64,000 nt of DNA from positions 20,063,501 through 20,127,500 of the forward strand of contig JAKOON010000006.1 of NCBI GenBank assembly GCA_022577435.1, read 5' to 3'. Below the pieces are notes generated by a model. The model had not been told where the DNA came from and did not search any database. It saw only the letters and a list, made by a program, of their open reading frames with translations. Both the position numbers and the translations under genes were made by a program. This document shows, piece after piece, positions 29,561-40,291 of the stretch. Each line of letters starts with the position of its first letter. Position 1 is the stretch's first letter. The DNA comes from Embiotoca jacksoni. Lineage: Eukaryota; Chordata; Actinopteri; Embiotocidae.

Positions 29561-30780
29561 CCTGAGTGCATGACTGAAACCATTACAACTTCTGTCTTTT
29601 TATTAAAACACATTTTCACAGTGTTATTTGTGTTTTTAGTAAAGGTGCTGAATATTTGTTCCAGTGCTGCGGTGTCATTTTATTACATTTTTTGAACTGA
29701 GTGCTGCTTTTTGTGGAAATGGAGCAGAGGGGAAAAGCATCTGTTCAGTCTTCATCACTATGCATGCATGTTAGGTATTTGTGCCATCTGTAAACAAAAC
29801 CTGCCCTGAGACAACCTACATTACACCCACGAGTCGCAACCAAATACAAGTGTGGAAGATTCCAGTCTGAATAGTCTGTTTGCCCGTGATGTCTTGGTAG
29901 GTGGATAAACTGTGACTTCAACATGGGTCCATGAAGTAATGTGGAATTAAAAGGACTAAAATGACATTGATTGCAGCCTTAATCTGGAAGAACATCCTCC
30001 CACCCACCTCTATGTCGTCTCAGTGATAGATATGCTGTGTTAAGGTTGTTTTGCAATTGGAGCATCTTAATATCACAGGGTGTCAATCATTTAATCATTT
30101 TTGTGTGAATCATTACTCCAGAGAACAACCGAAATTAACTTTTCTGCTCGTTATATCAGTGGGGTGTATGGCAAAGAAGTTGCCACAGATTGTCTTTGAA
30201 GTTTGGCACTTCCATCTGATGCAACACAATGAGAACGCAATGCAACGCCGACTAAGTGCAACACGAATGTAATGAAAACGCAATATGCAGCACAGACATG
30301 GAGCAGCAGTGGTTCCAGTACAACAACAAACTTTATAGTAACTGTACAAAAGTGTAATAATCATACATATAAATGAATGAATTACCCTGAACCTCAGGTG
30401 TAACAATACACACACTTTCACAATTAAATCATTTTCTAGTTGCTGTGCAATGTTTCAGTATATAAACAACATTTAACAATTGATTATGTATGACTTCTCC
30501 TCAACTACGTTTGGTCTACTACTGTGTGTACAACTTTAATGCAACAGGAATGTTTTTTTGTAGCTTTGCCACAGAGGTCAACTTGTTTATGATGTTCTGG
30601 GTAATAAGATTGCACGCTGATTGTTGTTTTGATGTTGCATTAAAGGGTTGCTGTTGCAACAACAATAAACTTCAAATCAGTAAATCTGTGGCATCTAATG
30701 TGCTCTGGGAGATTATTTGTGTGTCCAACGTGGTAGAGAAACTGCTTTTTTTTTTTTTGTTTCCATTGATTCTGGTTTCT
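29561..30780. other. AT-rich non-coding stretch
   Basis: No gene was recognised. Small frames at 30051-30421 and 30490-30825 have no known domain. Confidence 0.5.
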
Positions 30781-30810
30781 GGAAAAGGCGTGGCTGACCA
30801 TATGTCCCTC

Positions 30811-31130
30811 ATCACCTCCGCCTAAGCGATGCACTCCTGGTGGCCTGATCCAGTGGCCGGCTTGATGTTGGGGTGCACATGGAGGCCGGTGGGGGACAAT
30901 GGTCCTGGTCCAACTCTTGGAATTTATGTGCCACCTCTGCCCTGGTTTCCCTCCGCGGCGCACGGAGGGAGGAGAGTTGAACCAGGCCATCAATGTCTCC
31001 AATTTGTTGCTAAAGCTTCAACAGCAGCTTTTTCTTTCGGATTTTCCACCACGGAATCCAATTTTGTGGCGATACATGCACACCTGCGTTTGAAGAGCTG
31101 TCGGTAGCAACGCCCTCTCTCTGAAATGAC
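30811..31130. repeat. Unclassified GC-rich dispersed repeat, copy 1
   Basis: This segment shares ordered words with 60150-60290: GCGATGCACTC, then TTGATG or TTGACG, then TGGGGTG, then GGAGGCCGGTG, then CCTGGTCC. It is far GC-richer than its surroundings. Read on the minus strand it gives a peptide with TGLHVHPNIK, matching TGLQAHPSVK in copy 2, so an ancestral coding sequence is possible. This copy is broken by stops. The family is not recognised. Confidence 0.5.
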
Positions 31131-32160
31131 TTGTGATTAGCCTTTATTCTCCATCGCTGGCTAGATTTCTTAGTAAATCTGTCAAGTGTTCTCTAGGCCA
31201 CTTGACTCACAAATACTGGAGGGTTATTGTGGTATTTTTGACCATTGATGAAAATAAATGAATGAAAGAAATGCCTCAGTTTTAATACCGTTTTTGCTTG
31301 TGATTATTGGGTGAAAGTTTGAAACTCTAAGTTGGAGTCCCATCATTTTGAGAACGTTGTGGATTTCACATTAAAATATCCGTCTTGATTCAAAGCACAT
31401 GATTGCTACAAATAAAATACATACGTTGACTGTTTTTAGACCTTCCATGGTTAATTCATGAGGTTTAGACTCGTATATTCTAAAATAACAAAGATTAGAA
31501 ATTGCGTGACTGAATGTAGAAGAAGGGATGCTTCTGACACGGAGGACTATCGTCTGCCGATTGACAGATGGTTGTTACTGCGATCAGTACAAAGGGAAGC
31601 TTGTAAGGTTATTTTTTTCTGATGCACACAGTCTCCATTTAGCTATACATAATACTATATTATATATATACTGTATATTAATATTCAACTAAGCATGTAA
31701 TACAGACACCTGTCCACTAGTGTCCACACTGACATGTCCACACATGCCAGTGTCATGTGCTTTCGGAAAACCAAAACTTGTGGAAACCCACAGTTAGGAA
31801 AACACTTTGTTGCTTCCCGGACTCAAACCTCTTCCTCCCAGGTGTAACTGCCAGACGTGTCAGACGTGCAGTGATACCGGGCTGTAATGTTCTACCTGTG
31901 GACCATTTCTTACCAATCCATCTTGCTCTTCTTCCTAAACCCTGCACTCTTCTCCTCGCTGTCTTTGCACAGCTCTATCCTTTGACATCCACCTTCTCCT
32001 TGTCTTATATTTTCTACCCTGTGCTCTCGTTCTTCCTCTTCTCTCTATTTTCTCCGCACCTGTAATTAATCCTCGTTCGCCCCCCGCGCTCATTTCCAAC
32101 CGGCCTGCAATATCGCCATCATTGTTTGCTGCTCCCACCGCCTCGTTTTGAATGCAACAG
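31131..32160. other. Non-coding stretch
   Basis: An AT-only palindrome-like run sits near 31655-31683 (TATATTATATATATACTG). No gene was recognised. Confidence 0.5.
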
Positions 32161-32187
32161 TGTGTGTGTGTGTGTGTGTGTGTCTTT

Positions 32188-32238
<51 letters not shown>

Positions 32239-32319
32239 ACAGAGAGATTCTTGTTCATATCTGCTGTTGTCTCCCATTGTTTACGTTTATAGAGGCGCAT
32301 GATTGCATGCATTCTGTTG

Positions 32320-32376
<57 letters not shown>

Positions 32377-32482
32377 TTTGGGTGTGTGTGTGTGTGTGAC
32401 AGAGAGATTCTTCTTGTTCATATCTGCCGTTGTCTCCCATTGTTTACATTTATAGAGGCACATGATTGCATGCATTCTGTTG

Positions 32483-32545
<63 letters not shown>

Positions 32546-32561
32546 TGTTTGTGTGTGTGTG
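32161..32561 (+). repeat. Compound minisatellite: GT arrays alternating with an 86-bp unique unit
   Basis: Three GT arrays (32161-32236, 32322-32398, 32484-32561) are separated by two near-identical unique spacers (about 32237-32321 and 32398-32483). The spacers share GACAGAGAGATTCTT, then TTGTTCATATCTG, then GTTGTCTCCCATTGTTTAC, then GATTGCATGCATTCTGTTGA, with only a few substitutions and one 3-base insertion. The first two GT arrays both contain TCTTTGGG. The period is about 160 bp, so this is a tandem duplication of a GT array together with its flank. Confidence 0.93.
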
Positions 32562-34974
32562 AGAAATGTGTGTGCGTCCCTGTCATTCCACACCTGGTTG
32601 TCAGGAGTGGTTACTCTGTGTCTGCGGCAGCCAGCTGATAATTAAAGCTGAGCAGAGAAAGATAGACAGAAGAGAGGGATGAGCAACGGGAGGAAACAAG
32701 GGAGCCGTGAAGCAAAAGAGACATGCGGCCTTCTGAGACAGTTAGACTTCGCATGTTTGAGTCTGAATGCTCACGGTTTTAATTTTATTTAGTGCCTTTT
32801 TTTTGGCAACCCTGTAATTTGTGTTCTTCGAAACCTTTTTTTCTTTCTCTGTGAATTCTCCCTCGGTCTCCGCCTGTCTCTGCCTGTGCAACCAAAGCGA
32901 ATCCACCCACCTCTACTGGGACACAGCATCCTGTTATTTTTGTTTCTCAACCATCTGGAAAGCGGTGGTATCACTTCACCCGCACCAACCTAAGGATCTG
33001 TCATTTTATAGTTTTGGGGAAATCCCTTCAACAAAAGGAAAACAGATTTGTCTTGTTTCACTGTGGGATCGGTCTGTTTTTGGCCGTCCCTGACGTCCTC
33101 CCAGTCCTCTCTAATAATAACACGACATTCACAAAGTAAATTGCTCAGGTCTGGAAACGCTAAAATAAAGGCAGATGGTGCAAGAACCTCTAGTGGTGAG
33201 ACAATCAGCTTACTTGGAATAGAAAACAAAGGCGAAGAGTACAATTGTTAGGGTTGATCAAACTGTCATTTATTTTTTTCCAATGATTCTCAGTTTAATT
33301 GTTAGGTCTGCAGAAAGTAAAAAAAAAAAAAAAAAAAAAAAGTGACAGCTGTAACGAATTCCCACAGCTCCAAGTAACATCCTCAAATGTCTTGTTATGT
33401 CTGACCAACAGTCTAAAACCCTGCCATTTTCACAAAGACCAGGACATTCTCAGAGTTTAGAACACGGCACCATTGAAGGCTTGACAATTTTTCTTCTTGA
33501 AAAAAATTACTTTGATGATTAATTGTTCATCAAAATTAACCCTAACTGTTGGGTCATGCTAGATCAGAACTATTTTGCACAAAGCGTTGTCTTTTTCCAA
33601 AATCACGTGTTTATATTTGTTCCACGTGGCAACATTTGAAGGGATATAAAGGCTGGTCTAAAAGTGAAACACAGCAAAATAAAGAATACCTTTAGAGTTC
33701 TAAAAAAGCCATTTCCCAGGTTTGCTTCTGCAGGTGGAGCTCTTTTCTTTGTCTGTGGCATCGACTGCTTGTAAAAACGGATGTAACTGGATCTGAAAAA
33801 TAAAGCCAATGCCAAAGTGCCTTCAGATGCGATACCACGTAAGGCCACTAGAGGCTGGCTCCCAAAAAGATCAACAATTCTTAGTAAATATCTTTTTTCT
33901 AAGTCTTTATGTTGTTAGAATTTCATTAAAAAAGTGAATGCTTTTTGAATGGGAGCTCTATTGGAGAAAGATATTTATTAATTATTATTATTTTTTTTTA
34001 TCAGTCTTCTGGTGGCCCATGTGAAAATGATTCTTTAAATATTAGTCCTTAAACAGAGGTATATGTCTGGGGGCGAGCCTGGTTTGATTGCCATGCCTGG
34101 GGTGCAGTTCAGTTGCCGGTATAGGTGGATGGACACGTCCGCATATGGTCGGTTTTGGCTAAAAAGAAAAACACATCAAGATGGTGAAGGCCAAATTGGC
34201 AGACACTAGGCTTCAGTTCATGAGCCAATGGGGGATGTCACTGTGGGTCTCAGCAGAACAGCAGACAAAAGAAAACATTTACATACTGAATAATGCTACA
34301 CTGCTCCAAAACAACCTTTTTTATTGGGAAATTATTCCTTTTAGCTCGTAGTGAATCTCTTCAGTTTCTCTCTAGTCTCCTCTCCCATTCATCACCTGCC
34401 GGACTCTTTCACTCATCCACACATTCTCTCCCTCTGTTATCTGTGTATTGACCCTTTGCCCTCTGCCTGATAACACATGTCAGTCAGCGATTGTAGATGT
34501 CTCCCTTATCACCTCTTAGTGATTCAATTGATCTGGCACACAGGGAGAGATACTGGTTTACAGCCACAAACGGAACCACGGAGAGCAGAAGGATTTTGTT
34601 CAAGGTACAAAATGCTGAGAATTATCATCATATTTTTTTTTTTTTATCAGATCACCACTTTAACTTGTCAAACTATAGCTTCATTTTGAGGTCTAAATTC
34701 TTGGTACTTTTTCCTTGTAAAAGTTGCATATGTAATTACTTTTTTGGTGTGTTGTGTTCCTTAGTTGCTTCGGGTTGTAGTTGACAAGTGGGCGACAGTT
34801 TTCTCTCGAATAATAATTTTAATTGACACCAACACGACACAACAGTATACAATCTACTTAATTCTTATGGCATTCACAACAGACTCCTCATTCTGCTGCA
34901 ACACATGCTACTCGGAGACTGTTTTAGTCAACCAAACTGATTCATAAAACAATGACAGGTGTCAGAAAACACGT
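32562..34974. other. Non-coding stretch
   Basis: A poly-A run is at 33319-33341. Positions 33840-33965 resemble a dispersed fish repeat: CACTAGAGGCTGGCTCCC, then a stretch ending in the roughly 20 bases shared with 2834-2855. No gene was recognised. Confidence 0.45.
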
Positions 34975-35340
34975 CATTGTTTGGCAGAAAAGACCATTGG
35001 GTCCAATCCCAATGTCCACCCTCACAGACTCACGGACTTTGAGGCGCGTTCCCGATAAGTACGCGAGGGTTTAGGACTGTCCTGCTGTCAAATCATCGAG
35101 CCTGTGAGGGCCCTCTGGTGGACATTTTGAGCCCTTTAAGCACCCTTTCCGTAAGTCCACATTTCTGCAGACGTTGCCGAAGGGAATTACCGACAGTTCA
35201 TCGCAAAATTCGCAACATATTCAACATGGTCGTTTTCTCCAATAAGTTCCGGCTACAGCTGGACCCTTCTCGTTGTCCTGCCCGAAGTCTGCCACCAACA
35301 AAATATAATCAAACAAAGCATGGAGGATGTTAGAAGTGAC
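34975..35340. repeat. GC-richer block, possible DNA-element fragment
   Basis: The block is clearly GC-richer than its neighbours, with CpG sites around 35040-35100. The words CAATGTCCACC (about 35010-35020) and GGTGGACATTTTG (about 35114-35126) form an imperfect inverted pair about 95 bp apart. The frame at 35118-35333 gives a basic peptide that I do not recognise. A transposon origin is a guess from texture. Confidence 0.3.
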
Positions 35341-35513
35341 AGCACTTGGCTGCTCGCTGCTGTGGTTATTTATTGCACGTTTGTAAAGTTTTTTTCTTTT
35401 TTTTTTTTTAAGTTAAATGTCTGCATTTGATTTACAGACATTAATGCATTTTCTGCTAATTCGCTAAAATGAATAAACATTGTAAAGGCTTCAATGTAGC
35501 CAACATATAGGCT

Positions 35514-35630
<117 letters not shown>

Positions 35631-35896
35631 GATAGTTTTCATTATTCATTGAATCATTCATTTGTATTTGGAGGTGTGGCATTTTTTCATTACCAATGGC
35701 GATGCAAGCTGGGTGTGATGTCACGATGGAGTGTCCCATTTGGCTTTTTATGCCATTTCAGCCCTCATGAACTCAACAGGTTAGGATGAATGGTAACAAA
35801 GAGCAAAATGAAGAAGAGGGAGACGGTGATGAGCAAGGATGTCACAGTCCAGATGGAGGAGATTGACCCTCTTTACCTTTTTGACTACGATCCATC

Positions 35897-35899
<3 letters not shown>

Positions 35900-35980
<81 letters not shown>
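35900..35980 (+). repeat. (CA)n microsatellite
   Basis: An uninterrupted run of about 39 CA units. Open frames through it on both strands are spurious. Confidence 0.98.
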
Positions 35981-35981
<1 letters not shown>

Positions 35982-37138
35982 AGGGAATATGGATTCAGCA
36001 GCTTACTTGAAGCTTGAGTTTAGCTCACACTTGCATACACACACAGCTAAAGCACACATGCTTGAGGAAGGGCAGATTTGAATTCCCCTGCTTGCTTCAT
36101 GCCTGTGCTATCCAACTTAACCTCACTGGGGACTGCAGACAAGCATATCTTCCCTTTTCTGGAAAATTTCTGTCAGCCAGACAACTTCGGATCAGCTTCT
36201 TCTCCTGTACCTCTTTGTGTGCTGGCCAGTGCGCTCGTTTAGTGAGGCTCTTTCTTGTTGCATTTTTTTTTTTATTTAAATTTTTTTTAATTATCCCCCA
36301 GTACACTTATAATGGCAGGCAACTGGCAAAGGAAGGAAAATTGAAAATCACAAGGAAATTGTCTGCGGGGAGTCCAGCAGCTAGGCCAGGGGACATGTCA
36401 CACACTGACCCAAGTCTCCATTGGTGTAAGTTTGGCCTGCTCGGACTCACTGGATCCAGCTGTCATGATTGTTTTGGCCTGAAGGAGGAGGAGAGGGTGT
36501 TTTCTCTCTTTCCATCTTTTCTTTATTGAAAGCTGGACAGTGTGGCTGATAATAATTAGTGGTGCCATCCCGCTGCTCTTTCCTGCTGTAATTGCTTCTG
36601 TTTGCAAATGTATTTTTTTTCTTTTGTTGCCAATTTTGGTCAGAGTAATTTTTTGTTTCCCCAACTGTTGTTGTCAGTACTGTGATTATTAATGCTGTTC
36701 ATTAAAGCAATTTTTCCACATTCTGGGGAGGGAGAAAGAGGCATTATGGGTATTTGTCGAGTAATAAGCTTATAAACAGAATGTTTTGTACCACAAAGAA
36801 AAATATTATTTTAACATCTTAGAAAATGTGTCGGAAAAATTAACGTTCTTCAACATTCAAACATTCTTTTGGAATCTCTAAAATGATTTACTGGTGAGAA
36901 TGACTGCACATTAAGTATTACACATAGAGCATTACAAATCAAACCTACTTTTTGTTATTGAATAAAGGTTGACAAAAATGTGAAAAAAAACAAGTACATT
37001 TTCATGATTTCTACAAATACAAATACAAAATCAGATCATACCTATTAAATTAGAATCAGAGGTTTTAGATTTGAAGCCAATGATAAAATCCTCCTTCGGG
37101 AGAGACAGGTGAAACGTGTCTTATTAAAGCCTGGGATG
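35981..37138. other. Non-coding stretch
   Basis: A 171-codon frame (36014-36529) is low-complexity and Phe/Cys-rich without a known domain, and is not called. Positions 36530-36720 have TAATTAG-like sites and mixed composition. Confidence 0.45.
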
Positions 37139-37770
37139 TCTGGGGTCTGGTGTTCTCTATGCTTTTCAGGTGCGGGATGTCTTCTGCCAAGATCTAGGGA
37201 GCTCTTTAAGGCCATTGCATCTCCAATCAAAACCATAAATTTGATCTTAAAAGGAGGCGTACCAGGAAAAATCCTTTGTTATTTAATAAAAACATTACAG
37301 CAAAACCACAGTTTACCAATGCATATCTATAATGCCAGGCCTTTTAGAAGAATGTGCTGTGGACAGATGAATCAAAGCTGTTGGACCTCAGTAAGTTCAC
37401 AAGTTTGGCACACACCAAAGACATTTCAGGAGAACTTTATTTGAACTGTGAAGCACGGTGGTGAAGTGTTATTGTTTTTTGGTTGTTTCGCTGCTGCAAG
37501 GACCAGCCAGCTTGGCAGTCATTGATTCAACTATGAATTCTGTGTAAAAGCAAAAGAGTGCTTAAAGGTAATATGAGGCCATCTCCCTGAAAGTTGAAGT
37601 TGAACCTGAAGTAAATCTTTTAACAGGATAATTATCTTAAGCACACTAGCAAGTCCACCAAGGGTGGCTCAAAACCAAGACTAGTAGAGTTATGGAATGG
37701 CTCAAGAAGAACCAAAAAAAGTTCAAAGTTGAAATGTTGGGGGCGATTTTAAACTGACAGTACATGTAAT
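37139..37770 (+). mobile_element. Tc1-like transposon remnant
   Basis: This is a decayed Tc1-type element in forward orientation. The recognisable part corresponds to the middle of the transposase gene. Terminal inverted repeats were not found on either side, so the limits are set by protein similarity and are approximate. Confidence 0.75.
37345..37770 (+). pseudogene. Tc1-like transposase fragment
   Basis: Around 37360-37440 the frames give 'DES' (from the usual W-S-D-E motif) and QVWHTPKT, then from about 37447 VKHGGEV...FFGCFAAARTSQLG, matching the family's 'VKHGGGSVMVWGCFAASG' block. Further along, CTATGAATTCTG (37531-37542), then ATGAGGCCATCTCCCTGAAAG (about 37573-37593), then GCAAGTCCACC (37649-37659) and GAATGGCTCAAGAAGAA follow the usual order of the family (MNS, VRPS, SKST, EWLKKK). 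The frame shifts several times, stops are present, and the segment between VRPS and SKST that should carry the QQDN catalytic Asp is badly eroded. The enzyme is dead. It belongs to a different Tc1 subfamily from the relic at 38847-40289. Confidence 0.75.
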
Positions 37771-38846
37771 AAAACCCTCAAACATCTTGCAACTGAAGGG
37801 ATTTGAAAATGATTAAATACTTGCTTATCCAATGTCAAATAGCCAACAATTTCCTAGGGATGACGTTACTTTTTTACATTATTGTATATGCATGTTCCTC
37901 ATGTGTCTTTTGTGCTTAAGTGACATTCAGAAAAATGTTTGTGTCCTTGTGTGCAACTTGTGTGAAACCAAGAAACAAAAAAAGACTGTTTTTTTTTCTC
38001 TCCTGCTCTTGGTGAGAAGGAATCTCTTCCCTGAGCTCAGTCATCGAGGAATACTCAGCCCTTTGTTGTGTTAATTACAGCTTGAGAAATTATAAAATGC
38101 AGATTCAAGTCTTTTGGGTCTTGATAGCAAAAGGTACTTTGCATTGTTATAAGTCAGAGGGACAAATATGATTTCAAAACAATCTACCTTTCCAGGGTTG
38201 TTTCCAATGGGAATTGTTCCTTAGTATTTAAATTTCAACCACTGTTTAAAATGTACTCAAAATAAAACACATTGCAAGTGTTATTTTAAGACTTGTACTG
38301 CCTAGGTTAGTGGATTATTATAGTGTGGGTTTGGAATTGTTTGAAGCATGAGAACCTCCCTTTTTCCTCTAATATTTAACCAAAAACCAGGATCTTTCCC
38401 AGATTTTATCCAAGTGACGAATCCCAGCCTGTAGTGTTAAAGTCCAGTGCTGTGAATTCCCAACTATCCATCGCAGCTATTTGTCTTCTTGAGTTTATTT
38501 TATTCTAACATCACACTTAAACATAATCCAGATAGCAATTATGTTCCCCCCAAAGCTGATGTTGAGAGAGTTGTCAATATTTCATCTTCTGCCCATTTTT
38601 ATGCTCGACTTTGTTGTTTAAAATTGGTGGACCCCATTAAAAAAAGAAAAAAGAAAAATATTTACTAAACCGTAAGCTTCACCTGTATTTATTTTACTCA
38701 CTTGCATCACATTTCTTATTAATCTCCATTGATGCTCAACCCAATATCACGCAAAACTGTGTAATACACCCTTCAGTCCTGAAGACGATGTCAGTGTCAT
38801 GTTTTGCCAGGCATGGCCTTGAAACATTACAAACAATGAAGTTCGA
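37771..38846. other. AT-rich non-coding stretch between two Tc1-like relics
   Basis: No gene was recognised. The missing 3' end of the upstream Tc1 relic may be hidden in the first 100 bases. Confidence 0.45.
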
Positions 38847-40289
38847 ACACTGTGTAACATGTAAATAAAAACAAAATGCAATGATTTGGATATCCTGTAA
38901 ACCCATATTTAATTGCAAATACACCAAAGACAACATGTTGAAACAGCAATTGTTTTGTTTTTGGAAAAATATACGGTTATTTTGACTTTGATGCCAGCAA
39001 CAAAAAAAAAGTTAGGACAGTTGCTTGTTTCCCACAGTCTCACAACACTCTGTACATGTATGGGAACTGAGCAGACCCGTTTCAGGAGTTTTGGAAGTGA
39101 AATGTTGTCTCATTCTTGTCTGATAGGGTCTTCTTTGTTGTATTTTTCATTTCATGATGCGCCAACATTCCTAAATGGTAGACAGGTCTGGACTGCAGGA
39201 GGCCAGTTTAGTACCCGGCCTCTTATACTAGACAGCCATGCAGTTGAAATCCGTACAGAATGTGGTTTGGCATTTGTTTTTGCTGAAATAAGCAAGGCCT
39301 TAACCTGAAAGAGACGTTGTCTAGATGGCAGCATACAACATTTAGCATTAGTGGTTCCTTCCCAGATGTGCAAGCTACCCATACCATGTGCACTAATGTA
39401 TCCCTGTACTGTCACAAATGCTGGCTTTTCAACTGAGCGCTGATAACAATCTGGGTGGTCCCTCTCCTCTCAGCGTGGAGGATGAAGCGTCCATGATTTT
39501 CAAAAGGTTTTCCACTTCACCTTAGTCCATCTTAAATAAACTCGGGCCCAGAGAAGGTGTCGGTGTTTCTGGGTCATGTTTACATATGGTTTCTTCTTTG
39601 CATGGCAGAGTTTTAACCTTCATTTACTGATGCAGCGATGCACTGTGTTCAGAGACAATGGTTTTCAGAAGTTTTTCTTAGCCCAGAGTATGATTTCCAC
39701 TACAGAATTGTGGCTGTTTTAATGCAGTGCCCCCCCAAGGGCCCGAAGATTACACCCATCCAATAATGGTTTTCAGCCTTGTCCTTTGTGCACAGAGTTC
39801 TCCAGATTCTCTGAATCTTTTAATGATATTATGAACCGTAGATGATGAAATCCCCAAATTATTTAACATTTTATGTTGAGGAACATTATTCTTAAGATTG
39901 TTGCACTATTTCCCCACTCAGTCTTTCAGAGTGGTGAACCTCTCACCATCTTCACTGCTGAAAGACGCTGCCTCTCTGAAATTATTTTTTTACACCCAAT
40001 AATGTTACTGATCTGTTGCCAATTTATCTAATTCGTTCTAAGATGTTCAACCAGGTACTTTTCCAGTATTTTGTTGACCCTGTTTCAAATTTTTAGAGAT
40101 GTGTTGCTGGCATCAAATTCATAATAAGCATATATTTTTGATAAAACAATAACATTTCTCCATTTCAACATTTGATATGTTGTCTTTGGTCTATTTTTGA
40201 TTAAATATGGATTTATGTGATTAGCAAATCATTCCATTCTGTTTTTATTTATATTTCACAGTGTCCCAACTTTTCTGGAAACGGGGTTG
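38847..40289 (-). mobile_element. Tc1-like transposon with long inverted repeats, reverse orientation
   Basis: The left arm (38847 to about 38973) and the reverse complement of the right arm (about 40131-40289) align for over 120 bases. Shared words are ACTGTG, then GTAAATAAAAACA or ATAAATAAAAACA, then AATGATTTG, then CCATATTTAAT, then CCAAAGACAACAT, then GTTGAAA, then AAAATATA. The right end closes CAGTGTCCCAACTTTTCTGG, then AAACGGGGTTG followed by TA, the expected target dinucleotide, at about 40290. The outermost 28 or so bases of the left arm are missing or unrecognisable. The 1.44-kb size fits a single-gene Tc1-like element. I recognise the CCCGTTTCCAGAAAAGTTGG terminus (reverse complement) as a widespread fish family. 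Confidence 0.88.
39100..39990 (-). pseudogene. Tc1-like transposase pseudogene
   Basis: Reading the minus strand from about 39990, the antisense of 39730-39900 encodes the helix-turn-helix region of this family (words translating to 'NIIKRF', 'ESGE', 'PSG'). The best-preserved part is 39152-39415, giving ISAHGMGSLHIW, then MLPSRQRLFQ, then TNAKPHSVRISTAWL and VLNWPP. In active relatives the motif before AKPHS is QQDN. Here the Asp is replaced by Thr, so a catalytic residue is lost. Frames change repeatedly over the rest. The enzyme would bind the inverted repeats and move the element by cut-and-paste. This copy cannot. Confidence 0.85.
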
Positions 40290-40291
40290 TA

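Noticed and set aside
32161..32561. A CRISPR-like array (repeats separated by unique spacers)
   Set aside because: The alternating layout only superficially resembles one. The spacers are the conserved part and the separators are GT microsatellites, in a eukaryotic genome.
35118..35333. 71-codon frame as a small gene
   Set aside because: It lies in a GC-richer block with transposon-like texture. There is no homology that I recognise and no start context.
36014..36529. 171-codon plus-strand frame
   Set aside because: It begins in the sequence just after a CA array, passes through poly-T giving Phe runs, and has no recognisable domain, splice signals or codon pattern.
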